This document shows, one piece after another, positions 7,867 through 15,844 of a stretch of 19,924 bases of DNA. The first letter of the stretch is position 1, and the number at the start of each line of letters is the position of its first letter. Source of the stretch: Deltaproteobacteria bacterium (GTDB lineage: Bacteria; Desulfobacterota; DSM-4660; Desulfatiglandales; B25-G16); assembly GCA_003646875.1 (NCBI GenBank), contig QMLT01000004.1, forward strand, positions 1 through 19,924, given 5' to 3'. Position numbers and translations under genes: made by a program. The notes beneath the pieces were generated by a model. It worked only from the letters and a program-made list of their open reading frames with translations, did not search any database and was not told where the DNA came from.

Positions 7867-8604
7867 TTAGTTCTTGGCTTTACTAACACAATAAATCCCT
7901 GCTATGAAAAAGATTATCCCTATTCCTGAGAGAAGGAGATAAGGGAATATGTCCGGCATCCTTCCGTAAGAAGCATCTCTTATTGCGTGAGATGCATGAG
8001 TTAGGGGTAAAAGATTTAATAATTTTTGAGTCCAAAAAGGCAAATTTTCAACAGAAAAAAAGGTTCCTCCAAGAAACGCCATGGGGGTTATAATAAAATT
8101 TGCAAGCAACGCCTGATCCCCATGAGATCTGACAAGCATTGCCGAACAGACAGCAACAGAGGCAAATACAAAACTGTTCAGGATTATGATTGACCAGAAG
8201 AACACGTTGTAGGAGAGGACTATGCCAAACAACCCGGAAATGATCAGAATAATGGTGGAAGAGAGCAACGCCCTCGTGATGCCGGCCAGTGCTTCACCAA
8301 GTACATAAGCGAGATTGGGGATAGGAGCCGATTGAAACTCATCAAAGATATGCCAGTAAAACCGGGCCACATTAATCTCAACACCGATCGCAAATGCCTG
8401 GATCATACTGGTCATTGCCACAAGTCCTGGAACCAAAAATTCCATATAAGAATGCCCATCTATAGTAACGTTGCGTCCCATACCCAACCCAAAGGCGACA
8501 AGATAAAGGAGGGGAGCAACCGACATGGATGCAGCCTGCCTGAAGAATTTTCGCCTCAAAATCAAGAGCTCCCTGTAATATACGGCAAACCAACCTCGTA
8601 TCAT
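7867..8604 (-). CDS. ABC-2 type transporter permease
   Basis: This 245-residue membrane protein has six predicted spans and the ABC-2 (NodJ/DrrB-like) layout. There is a cytosolic N-terminus with YYRELLILRRKFF, then VAPLLYLVAFGLGMG, MEFLVPGLVAM near residue 54, and a C-terminal FIITPMAFLGGTFFSVENLP followed by LLPLTHASHAIRD, which is the classic ABC2 signature. The ATG overlaps the ATPase stop by 4 nt (ATGA), so the two form one transporter. Members of this family usually export drugs, lipids or polysaccharides. Within a metal-complex uptake locus it might expel a by-product such as a demetallated ligand, but nothing in the sequence shows the substrate. Confidence 0.9.
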   Translation of the reverse strand: MIRGWFAVYYRELLILRRKFFRQAASMSVAPLLYLVAFGLGMGRNVTIDGHSYMEFLVPGLVAMTSMIQAFAIGVEINVARFYWHIFDEFQSAPIPNLAYVLGEALAGITRALLSSTIILIISGLFGIVLSYNVFFWSIIILNSFVFASVAVCSAMLVRSHGDQALLANFIITPMAFLGGTFFSVENLPFWTQKLLNLLPLTHASHAIRDASYGRMPDIFPYLLLSGIGIIFFIAGIYCVSKAKN

Positions 8605-9442
8605 TTATCCTTCACCTTTTTACCTATTAGCGAGACAAAGGCATCTTCTAGATTAACCCTTCTCAAAGTAAAGCTCCCTTTTCGACTTCCGATATGGTTA
8701 TTTGCTTCATCCCTGTTTGTGAAATAAATCGTCTCGATATTATCATTCACCATATCATCCAGGGCCCACTTTCCTATTTTATCCATGAAGCTTTGCGGAG
8801 TGTCGATCTTCACGATCTTGCCCTCATTGAGAAAAGCGACTCGGTCCGCCAGGAACTCTGCTTCCTCGATATAATGGGTGGTCAAGAAGATAGTTGTCCC
8901 GCCTTGCTGGATTTTCTTGATCAAAGACCATATTTTCCGTCTTATGTTCGGGTCCAATCCCACAGTGGGTTCGTCAAGGAAAAGAATTTTAGGCCGATGC
9001 ATCATGGCCCTTGCGGTTACCACCCGCCTTCTCATACCGCCGGAGAGATATTTTATGGGACTCTTTTTGCAGTCTCTCATCTCTATGTAATCCAGTAACT
9101 CATCGATCTTTTTCGTTCTCTCTTTTCTGGGCATATGAAAGAGCCTTCCATGGATATCTAAGTTTTCATAAACGGTGAGTTCATTATCAAGGTTTATCCT
9201 CTGGGTTACGAGCCCGCTTTGGAACTTCGCCTTTACCGGTTCTTTTTGAATATGAAAATTGTTTAAATATGCATCCCCCCGGAAGGCTCTGTTAGCCCTG
9301 TCAGAATATTTACGGTCGTTGTCTTACCGGAGCCGTTAGGACCGAGATAAGCAAATAACTCGCCTTGAAGAACGTGAAGGGTGACGCCCTTCAGCGCCTG
9401 AATATCTTTGTAATTTTTCTTGAGACCATCTATTCTTATCAA
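8601..9442 (-). pseudogene. ABC-2 transporter ATPase, interrupted by a single-base frameshift
   Basis: Two open segments join into one complete DrrA/NodI-like ATPase if one G is added to the G6 run (plus strand C6 at 9275-9280). The upstream part holds LFAYLGPNGSGKTTT (Walker A) and ends LTEPSGG. Shifting one base continues DAYLNNFHIQKEPVKAKFQS, then NLDNELTVYENLDIHGRLF, and joins the downstream part at MPRKERTKK (ATG 9134). The downstream part has LSGGMRRR, ILFLDEPTVGLD and LTTHYIEEAE. Restored length is about 280 residues. I place the start at TTG 9442, which has AAAGG 7 nt upstream. A longer GTG start at 9493 would translate a dispersed repeat. As written, the upper product lacks the signature and Walker B, and the lower one lacks Walker A, so the ATPase is inactive unless this is a sequencing error, slippage or phase variation. 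Confidence 0.88.
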
Positions 9443-9467
9443 TCTATAGCCTTTCAGGAAAGAATTT

Positions 9468-9534
9468 GGACACGGATGAACACAGGTTAACACGGATTTT
9501 AATATGTTATTACGATCTGTGCTAATCTATGTCC
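9468..9534. repeat. Dispersed ACACGGATGAACAC-type repeat with imperfect inverted arms
   Basis: GGACACGGATGAACACAG (9468-9485) and CTGTGCTAATCTATGTCC (9517-9534) pair as inverted arms at 14 of 18 positions. An extra ACACGGATT lies between them. This motif family is widespread in intergenic DNA of environmental bacterial genomes. It abuts the ATPase start and supplies the spurious GTG-led N-terminal extension. Confidence 0.6.
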
Positions 9535-9577
9535 CCAAAAAGATTTTCTGAAAACCTATATTTTCCCTGACCGTTCG

Positions 9578-9606
9578 CCGCAGAGATCACAGAGATCGCA
9601 GAAAAA
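9578..9606. repeat. CGCAGAG-type short tandem repeat
   Basis: CGCAGAGATCACAGAGATCGCAGA shows three variants of a 9-10 nt unit (CGCAGAGAT / CACAGAGAT / CGCAGA). It lies in the gap between the TonB receptor stop and the ABC-2 ATPase. It is of the dispersed CGCAGAG(G/A) type often seen next to the ACACGGATG repeat. Confidence 0.45.
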
Positions 9607-9620
9607 CTATTCTTTTAAGA

Positions 9621-11459
9621 TTAAAAATTGTAGTAAACCCCGAATAGGGCTGAGCGCCGGGCACCGGGATATCCCCGATACACCTCATAGCGGCGATCGA
9701 ACGCATTTGGCATCTCGAAGTAAAAATTCAAATGTTCCCAGGTATAATCGACTTTCAGATCAAGTTTGTAGCGATCCTCGATTTTCCATCTGTTCATGCT
9801 ATCGTCATATCGACTCCCATCATATATGTTCTTAAGCTGCAATACCAGGTTAGCAATCTGATAACGAACGTTAAACATTGCCTTATGCAGGGGTTTTTGG
9901 AACAGATAATTGCCTGTCTTGTCGTTTTTTGCCTCAAGATAGGTGTAGTACAGATCCAGCGTTAATCCTTTAATCGGCTTGTAAGTCACATTGATATCAA
10001 AACCTTTGGACGTAGCCGAATCGAGGTTTTGATACTGGGCCTTTCCGTAAAGCGGATGGTCATAAGGATAGCCTGAAAATCGATAATACTCTATCCTGTC
10101 CCGGATTCTTGTGTAAAACGGCACAATGCTGTAGTCCAGGTTACTTGCCACCCTCTGACTGAACTTGAGCTTGAGGTTATATATTTTTTCAAGGCTAAGA
10201 TCTGGATTTGCCAGGCGTGATGCACTGGAGTAATATCTTTGCTCAAAGGTCGGCAGTGTTGTTCCCCGATCAGCTAAAAAAGAGATGTAAAAGGGATCAC
10301 GCCGATAATCAATATTGAACTGTGGGTTGTACTGGACAGGAAAATCGCTGTAAAGATTTGACTTGATACCAATAGAGATGTTCAGTGGAATAGCTGTGAT
10401 ATCAAATCCCTTGCAGATGACCAGGCTCCCTATTGATTCTTCCTTTTTGCCATACTGATTGGAATCAATCTTTCGGTGCTCTGCGTTAGCTCCCAGTGTG
10501 ATATCTGGGATACCCTTCAAGTTCCCGTGCCAGTTTAACTCCTGGCCAAATACAAGGCTGTCAAGCTCATTGTCAATATTGTAAGGTGGATTTATTACCT
10601 CGTCGTGAAACCTGTTGCCATAAGTGCGGCTCTTAAATGAAGAATTAGTGAGGATAACCGAACTTCCCCATTCAGTCGTATCAGAACGTGATTCAGGGGT
10701 GAGGCGATACTCCTTTCCGGGGTTTCCCTTTTCCCTGTTACTGTACATCCCCGAGATCGTTCCCTTAAGCGTTGAGAAAAGAGGGAAGTCCATATTTCCT
10801 TTGACCACGCTTTTTTGGTCATCGCGGTTCTTTCGATCCCCTTCTGAATCCTCGTAGAGTGCATTGATAAAGAAACCAATGCGGTTCCACTCTGTTCCCA
10901 GATTAATTTCCCCTTTTTTTAGAAAATCATAACGGTCTATTTCCTCACCCGGGCTGTAGGAAGGTTGGGTGGTCAGCATTCCATAAGCAAGATCAATCTT
11001 GTTGGCGTATTTTTTCTTACCCTGTTTAGATGTAATCACTATCACCCCACCTGCGGTATTTCCGCCGTAGACAGCAGCTTCTGCCCCTTGGATCACACGT
11101 ACCTCTTTTATGCTCTGAATGGGTATCCCTCCCAGATAGACCTTGCCTGATGCCGGATTAAACAAAGGCCGTCCGTCCATTATTACTGCAACCGATTTAG
11201 AAGAACTCCCTTGAATATTCACTGATGTTTCAGAGGCGCTTACACCGGGGATCAGGTTGAGGAGCTCGACCAGCGTTCGCACGTTGTATGCCTCCATATC
11301 CTGATCGGTAAACACCTTTGCTGTTGACATACTTTTTTCATTCTCTGTTGTTCTATTTGTCTCTGTCACAGTGAGGCTCTTGGCCTCACACTTACAATGG
11401 CAGAAGCTGATCAAAGCAAAAAAAACACTTAAGTTCCAACACAAGATTAACGGCCTCAC
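9621..11459 (-). CDS. TonB-dependent outer-membrane receptor, short form (module B)
   Basis: The 612-residue receptor has an N-terminal export signal ending near FCHCKCEA. There is no clear canonical TonB box; SLTVTETN just after the signal is the best candidate. The plug domain includes YNVRTLVELLNLIPGVSASE near residue 58, SVAVIMDGRPLFNP near 88, and EVRVIQGAEAAVYGGNTAGG near 114, ending VIVITSKQG. About 470 residues of beta-barrel follow, ending in the aromatic ALFGVYYNF expected for recognition by the Bam machinery. The size fits BtuB/CirA-type receptors. The start is GTG at 11459, only 6 nt after the CobN stop, with a weak Shine-Dalgarno, so translation is probably coupled. It would bring a metal complex across the outer membrane for the binding protein downstream. 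Confidence 0.88.
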   Translation of the reverse strand: MRPLILCWNLSVFFALISFCHCKCEAKSLTVTETNRTTENEKSMSTAKVFTDQDMEAYNVRTLVELLNLIPGVSASETSVNIQGSSSKSVAVIMDGRPLFNPASGKVYLGGIPIQSIKEVRVIQGAEAAVYGGNTAGGVIVITSKQGKKKYANKIDLAYGMLTTQPSYSPGEEIDRYDFLKKGEINLGTEWNRIGFFINALYEDSEGDRKNRDDQKSVVKGNMDFPLFSTLKGTISGMYSNREKGNPGKEYRLTPESRSDTTEWGSSVILTNSSFKSRTYGNRFHDEVINPPYNIDNELDSLVFGQELNWHGNLKGIPDITLGANAEHRKIDSNQYGKKEESIGSLVICKGFDITAIPLNISIGIKSNLYSDFPVQYNPQFNIDYRRDPFYISFLADRGTTLPTFEQRYYSSASRLANPDLSLEKIYNLKLKFSQRVASNLDYSIVPFYTRIRDRIEYYRFSGYPYDHPLYGKAQYQNLDSATSKGFDINVTYKPIKGLTLDLYYTYLEAKNDKTGNYLFQKPLHKAMFNVRYQIANLVLQLKNIYDGSRYDDSMNRWKIEDRYKLDLKVDYTWEHLNFYFEMPNAFDRRYEVYRGYPGARRSALFGVYYNF

Positions 11460-11465
11460 AGCTTT

Positions 11466-14400
11466 TTATCGTATCCCTTCCAGTTTTTTTCTTACCTCAT
11501 TCGTCATCTCTCCCCAGTTCTCCACATCTTCAGATGTAAAGATATCCACTGAACCGCCCTGGAAGTCTCCTTCAACATCTCCCATTTTTTCTTCTATCCA
11601 GCCTTCAACCTCCAGGTACTGTTCCTTGAGACCTTCCAGTACCTGCGGGTCTGCCTGCCAGAGACCTCTGCTTTCGGCCTCAAGCAGCCGACGACCGATC
11701 TCCTCCAGTGCCCAGGGATTATTCTCTTCAAAGAACTTGCGGTTTTCCTCGTTCAAAACAAAGGTTCTGGCGATATCGTCGAATATCCAGTCGTCAACCT
11801 CCCGGGTGGTCGCCTCCCAGCCGTAGACCCGGCCGACCCGTTTTGAAATATCCCCGGCCCCTTTATAACCGTGGCGCTTCATCCCTTCGATCCATTTGGG
11901 ATTTAGAAGTTTGGTACGAACAACTCGCCTTACTTCATCGGCCATATCTCTTACTTCCACATGTTCTGGCTCGCGGGTATCACCATAGTAGGTTTTTACC
12001 TCCCTGCCAGAGATGCTTCTCGCTGCGGCCGTCATCCCCCCGTGGGCACCAAAATAGCAACAACACCCAAAAAGATCGTATTCGTCCGAAACGACCTTGT
12101 TATAGGTGACATCGACCGTTTTTAAGTTGCTGGCCAATTGGCCGTGTTTTTCCTCGCCAAACACCCCTTTACCATACGCATAGCCGTTCCAGTAGACAAA
12201 GATATCGGACAGGTCCTTTTCGTCCTTCCATGCTGAGGCATAGACCGCAAGCTGGGTGCCGGCCTGGTATGTGCCCGGCTTTGAGGCAAACAAGCGGAAC
12301 GTGGCATCACGCCAGGCCTTTTCTGATGCCGGATTCTTACCTGAATCTTCAATTTGGGCCAGCGTATGTTTTCTGACAAAGTTCATATCATCCGGTTCGT
12401 CCAGAGAGGCCACGGTCTGAACCGCCTCGTCAATAATTTCAATACAGTTCGGGAAGTTGTCCCTGGTGATGCCGGAGACCCGGATCGTCACGTCGATCCG
12501 AGGCCTGCTGAGTTCCTCTAACGGAATAACCTCAAACCCCTTTAATCTTCCATTTGAAAGCCAGACCGGTCTGACCCCCAAAAGGTACATGATCTGGGCC
12601 ATCCCCTCACCATCAGCCCACATGATATCAGAGCACATCCAGTAAATGGCCACATTTTCAGGAGTGTTTTTCTCCTCTTTTTCATGCTTTTCGATTACCG
12701 TTGCGGCCAGCTTTTTTCCCACCTCCCAGGCAGCCTTAGTCGGCACGCGGTGTGGGTCAAGAGAGTAGAAATTTCTCCCGGTAGGGAGAATATCATCCCT
12801 GCCTCTTGTGATCAGGCCCGAAGGGCCGGCCGGAATATATTTTGCTTCAAAACCTGAAAGCAAGGCCTCAACCTCCTTTGAGGCATTCAGCCTGGTATCC
12901 AGATCCCGAATTTTGTCTTTAATCGGATCGATTTTCTCCAGCTGACTCTCATCCCTCAATAATCCGCCCAGAATATCTTTCAGGACCCGGCCGGAATCGT
13001 TATCACCGCCTGAAAGAACCTGCCTGATAAATCGTTTGCCCAGCAAATCGATCTCTTCCAGCAGTTCACCGTGACTTTTACTGTAAAAAGAGGAATACGC
13101 TCCGCGGTCTATCAGAAGATCGCCAAGCTCAATACCCATAAGCCTGCAGATAAGCTTGCGGAGAGAGACTTCTTCTCCTGCATCATAAGCAAGGATGGAG
13201 TTGATAAAATCGACGCGCCTGTCCCCTTCCGGCAGCTCGCCGAAGATGTGCATCCCATCCTGTATTTTGGTGTTTCTTGTCAGAGAGAGCACATCGTGCG
13301 CGGCCCTGGCCTTTTCCTCAAAGGGGGCATCCGGCAGGAGCTTTGCCCCTTCCAGAAGGTTGGTTTTTTGCAAGGAATCGTCGATCAGATGCTCCAAGGC
13401 ATGGCCGCGGCCTTTATCAATATTTTTTACCTGCTCATATTCACCCAGGAATCGATCGAGTTCCTCCAGGTCCTCATAAAGACCGCCCTGGGTCATCACG
13501 GTCTGCATGTGATCAACAAGCGTCGCATAACTGCGTCGCTTGGCGATTGTTCCTTCAGGCGGGTTATCTGCATTATAGATATAGAGGTGGGGCAGATATC
13601 CAATAGTTATATCGGGGAAACAGGATTCGGAAAGAGCGGTCGATTTACCGGGCAAAAACTCAAGGTTGCCATGTGTTCCTATATGAACAATGGCATCAGC
13701 TCCCCAGGTATCCTGTAGATAACGATAGGTAGCTACGTACTGATGAGGCGGCGGCACATCAGGATCATGAAGAATTTTGCATACCCGGCCGTCGCATCTC
13801 GGCCCTGCACAGCCTCGTTTCGGCTGGACGCAGACCACTGCATTACCGTATTCAACCCCTGTAACCAGAATTTTGCCATTATATACCATGGCGGCGGGGA
13901 CGCCGTTTACCTCTTCTCCCGGGGGATACCCCCATGCCCCTGACATCCTGTCTCTTACTTTTTCCGGAAACATGTCGAACCATTTTTTATACTCATCAAC
14001 CGAAACATGTGCTAAGACGCCTCCTTTTTTGACGATTTCATCCACAGTAGTCCACCTGAATTCAGAAATGGCCTTTCTCTCCATAATAGTATCGATAAGT
14101 TCCTTGCCGTTTTCAGGAGGATCAACCGCATATCCCGCCTCTTTCATCCGGCCCATTATCCTGGCAGCGCTCTCGAGGGTGTCAAGATGCGCACCGCCGC
14201 CGACCGTAGCCTCAACCGAGGCGCAAGGATTGTTGTGCAGGATAAAGGCAACCTTTCGCTCTGCCGGAGGTTTCTTCTTTAACTGCACCCATTTTGCAAC
14301 CCGCCGGGCATCCTTGCGGCACCTCTCATCTATCGGCATCCGGAGTTGAAGCCCGTCTCCGGCGTTACACACGCCCCCGACAATAAAGGGCTCGATTACA

Positions 14401-15365
14401 CCTTCAAACTCAGGCATGGCAATCGACCAGCCAACACCGCTTCCAAGCCCATCAGGAGATTCCTCCCATTCGTCTATGGTCTTGTAGTATGAAGTGACAG
14501 GAGAAAAGACCGGCACGCCAAGCTTTTTTAAGATTTCTACACCATCCCTTGCCACTTCTTTATTGTCGCGACCTTTTTCACGGCTGCTTTCAAGGAAAAA
14601 ATTCTGTAGCTTTATCATTGCAGCAATGCGCGGTGTCCCGTCCGAACGTAAAAAAGTCTCACAAACCACTTCTCCGCTTCCTTTGCACCCACGCTCCTTG
14701 TCCTTGACTGAATATGAAAAAACCGGGATAACATCCAGGCCGAGTCTTTCCAGTTCACGAATAAGAAGATTCTCCACCTCTAGATTTTCGTTTACCCATT
14801 GATGCCTGGTAAAAAGTATCCCAACCGTTGACTCTTGACCTCCGACCTCCGACTTTCTGTATCCCTCATACCACTCAAGATATTCATCCACAGTGGCAAA
14901 ATATCTAACCGGCGCTTCCGGATGATACAAGCCTTCCCAGGGAACCGGCTTTGGTTTTTCTACCTCAATGTCAAGTCCACCGACCTCACGCGCGATATAG
15001 CGGAGCATACGGGTGAAGTTCTCCTCACCATTTATGACAATGTATGATTGTGCTGCCGCCACTATCTCTGGTTGGACTGTGGAGAGAGTCCAGTAAGAAG
15101 GATCATGTCCGCAACAGATAATAGGGATATTTTTGCCCAATTCTCTCAATCTATCTTCAATAATCTCCCAGAACCTTTCGGATGAGCGGTAAAGAAAAAT
15201 GATATCCGCACTGGCAGCCCCTGCAAGCGCTGCATCAAGCTTTTCCGGTTTCTGTTCAAGCGCCCTTGAGGAATAGGCCGAGACCTCCACAATCTCAGCC
15301 ACATTCTTGGCCGCACGAAGCAGCATGTTGGCATAAGAGCTCCACATAATTGAGACTATCTTCAT
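11466..15365 (-). CDS. CobN/ChlH-type chelatase large subunit, full-length form
   Basis: The protein has 1299 residues, the usual size for CobN. The first ~155 residues form an alpha/beta domain (MKIVSIMWSSYANMLLRAAK, then SADIIFLYRSSERFWEII) that is absent from the paralogue at 1249-4659. Conserved landmarks are HNNPCASVEATVGGGAHLD near 375, FRWTTVDEIVKKGG near 440, HIGTHGNLEFLPGK near 560, AKRRSYATLVDHM near 600, GRNFYSLDPHRVPTKAAWE near 865, RPRIDVTIRVSGITRDNFPN near 970, and LLNPKWIEGMKRHGYKGAGD near 1190. Two cysteine clusters, C-x4-C-x4-C ahead of GTHG and CCCYFGAHGG ahead of the C-terminal domain, are shared with the paralogue. AGAGG lies 7 nt before the ATG. It follows a binding-protein gene and leads into the second TonB receptor, which points to an uptake-linked chelatase. 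A linker near residue 175 is encoded by a GGAGGTCGGAGGTC tandem. Confidence 0.93.
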   Translation of the reverse strand: MKIVSIMWSSYANMLLRAAKNVAEIVEVSAYSSRALEQKPEKLDAALAGAASADIIFLYRSSERFWEIIEDRLRELGKNIPIICCGHDPSYWTLSTVQPEIVAAAQSYIVINGEENFTRMLRYIAREVGGLDIEVEKPKPVPWEGLYHPEAPVRYFATVDEYLEWYEGYRKSEVGGQESTVGILFTRHQWVNENLEVENLLIRELERLGLDVIPVFSYSVKDKERGCKGSGEVVCETFLRSDGTPRIAAMIKLQNFFLESSREKGRDNKEVARDGVEILKKLGVPVFSPVTSYYKTIDEWEESPDGLGSGVGWSIAMPEFEGVIEPFIVGGVCNAGDGLQLRMPIDERCRKDARRVAKWVQLKKKPPAERKVAFILHNNPCASVEATVGGGAHLDTLESAARIMGRMKEAGYAVDPPENGKELIDTIMERKAISEFRWTTVDEIVKKGGVLAHVSVDEYKKWFDMFPEKVRDRMSGAWGYPPGEEVNGVPAAMVYNGKILVTGVEYGNAVVCVQPKRGCAGPRCDGRVCKILHDPDVPPPHQYVATYRYLQDTWGADAIVHIGTHGNLEFLPGKSTALSESCFPDITIGYLPHLYIYNADNPPEGTIAKRRSYATLVDHMQTVMTQGGLYEDLEELDRFLGEYEQVKNIDKGRGHALEHLIDDSLQKTNLLEGAKLLPDAPFEEKARAAHDVLSLTRNTKIQDGMHIFGELPEGDRRVDFINSILAYDAGEEVSLRKLICRLMGIELGDLLIDRGAYSSFYSKSHGELLEEIDLLGKRFIRQVLSGGDNDSGRVLKDILGGLLRDESQLEKIDPIKDKIRDLDTRLNASKEVEALLSGFEAKYIPAGPSGLITRGRDDILPTGRNFYSLDPHRVPTKAAWEVGKKLAATVIEKHEKEEKNTPENVAIYWMCSDIMWADGEGMAQIMYLLGVRPVWLSNGRLKGFEVIPLEELSRPRIDVTIRVSGITRDNFPNCIEIIDEAVQTVASLDEPDDMNFVRKHTLAQIEDSGKNPASEKAWRDATFRLFASKPGTYQAGTQLAVYASAWKDEKDLSDIFVYWNGYAYGKGVFGEEKHGQLASNLKTVDVTYNKVVSDEYDLFGCCCYFGAHGGMTAAARSISGREVKTYYGDTREPEHVEVRDMADEVRRVVRTKLLNPKWIEGMKRHGYKGAGDISKRVGRVYGWEATTREVDDWIFDDIARTFVLNEENRKFFEENNPWALEEIGRRLLEAESRGLWQADPQVLEGLKEQYLEVEGWIEEKMGDVEGDFQGGSVDIFTSEDVENWGEMTNEVRKKLEGIR

Positions 15366-15390
15366 AACGATACCTCTTTGGTCCGAAAAT

Positions 15391-15535
15391 AAACTTGATG
15401 GCTTCGTAGAAAGTCAAAAAGCGTGTCACTCCCGCGAAAGCGGGAGTCCATAAAAGTTTGAAATAACTGAATTCCTGCTTTCGCAGGAATGACGTTTAAG
15501 GGGTATATTGGACTTTTTAGGATACTATCAAACTT
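15391..15535. repeat. MITE-like element with nested palindromes
   Basis: The imperfect terminal inverted repeats are TTGATGGCTTCGTAGAAAGTC at the left (15395) and the complement of TTGATAGTATCCTAAAAAGTC at the right (to 15531). The hexamer AAACTT appears at both outer edges (15391-15396 and 15530-15535) and may be a target duplication. Inside are two perfect 8-bp hairpins: ACTCCCGC-GAAA-GCGGGAGT (15428-15447) and ATTCCTGC-TTTC-GCAGGAAT (15471-15490). These are also roughly inverted with respect to each other. No coding capacity. The element lies just upstream of the full-length CobN gene. Confidence 0.65.
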
Positions 15536-15546
15536 ACCATTTTCAT

Positions 15547-15575
15547 CCTTCGTAGTGCCCTAAGGGGCATGAAGG
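15547..15575. repeat. Hairpin CCTTC...TGCCC-TAAG-GGGCA...GAAGG
   Basis: Nested complementarity (CCTTC with GAAGG, TGCCC with GGGCA) can form a stem loop. On the transcribed minus strand no T-run follows, so it is not a convincing intrinsic terminator. The flank CATCCTTCGTAG resembles the end of the neighbouring MITE-like element. It may be a decayed relative. Confidence 0.4.
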
Positions 15576-15653
15576 TTTGATTAATCAGAATAAACCCCTG
15601 CTTCTGGTAGCTGTGTCACAGAAACATTGTATATCCTGTTATAGTAATTATAG

Positions 15654-15844
15654 AAAAGTGCCTTGAAGTGAGCTAAAATGCCTAAAGTTGCTATCAATAC
15701 CTCAATTCCATCCACGAATTACGTTTATTCCCGCAGATTATCGAAAAACAGTTCTATGTAATCTGCGGAGCCTCAATTCCTTAATTCCTAACCACCCAAA
15801 GTTGATAGGCTTACATAGTAACTTTAGCGCCCTTTAGGCACTTC
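15654..15844. repeat. Decamer-ended repeat element, copy 3
   Basis: The left end AAAAGTGCCTTGAAGTGAGC...GCCTAAAGTTGC and the right end AACTTTAGCGCCCTTTAGGCACTTC form the same inverted arrangement as copies 1 and 2. The interior segments CTCAATTCCTTAATTCCTAA and GGCTTACATAGTAACTTTAG align with copy 2. Relative to copy 2 it has an additional perfect 10-bp inverted repeat CCGCAGATTA/TAATCTGCGG (15731-15740 and 15759-15768). With the MITE-like element it accounts for most of the 477-nt gap (15366-15842) between the binding-protein and CobN genes. I see no gene there. Confidence 0.65.

Noticed and set aside
9443..9493. GTG start giving MLTCVHPCPNSF ahead of the ABC-2 ATPase
   Set aside because: These codons derive from the ACACGGATGAACAC repeat. 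The ATPase homology starts at the TTG, which has AAAGG at proper spacing.
13071..13718. 215-codon plus-strand open frame, and similar plus-strand frames across 11371-15047 and 1584-4012
   Set aside because: They are antisense to the well-conserved CobN-type genes, show no recognisable family and have no ribosome-binding site. They are shadows of the real genes.
11466..15365. Magnesium chelatase BchH/ChlH for chlorophyll synthesis
   Set aside because: No other bacteriochlorophyll genes are visible, and both copies sit in TonB/ABC uptake modules.
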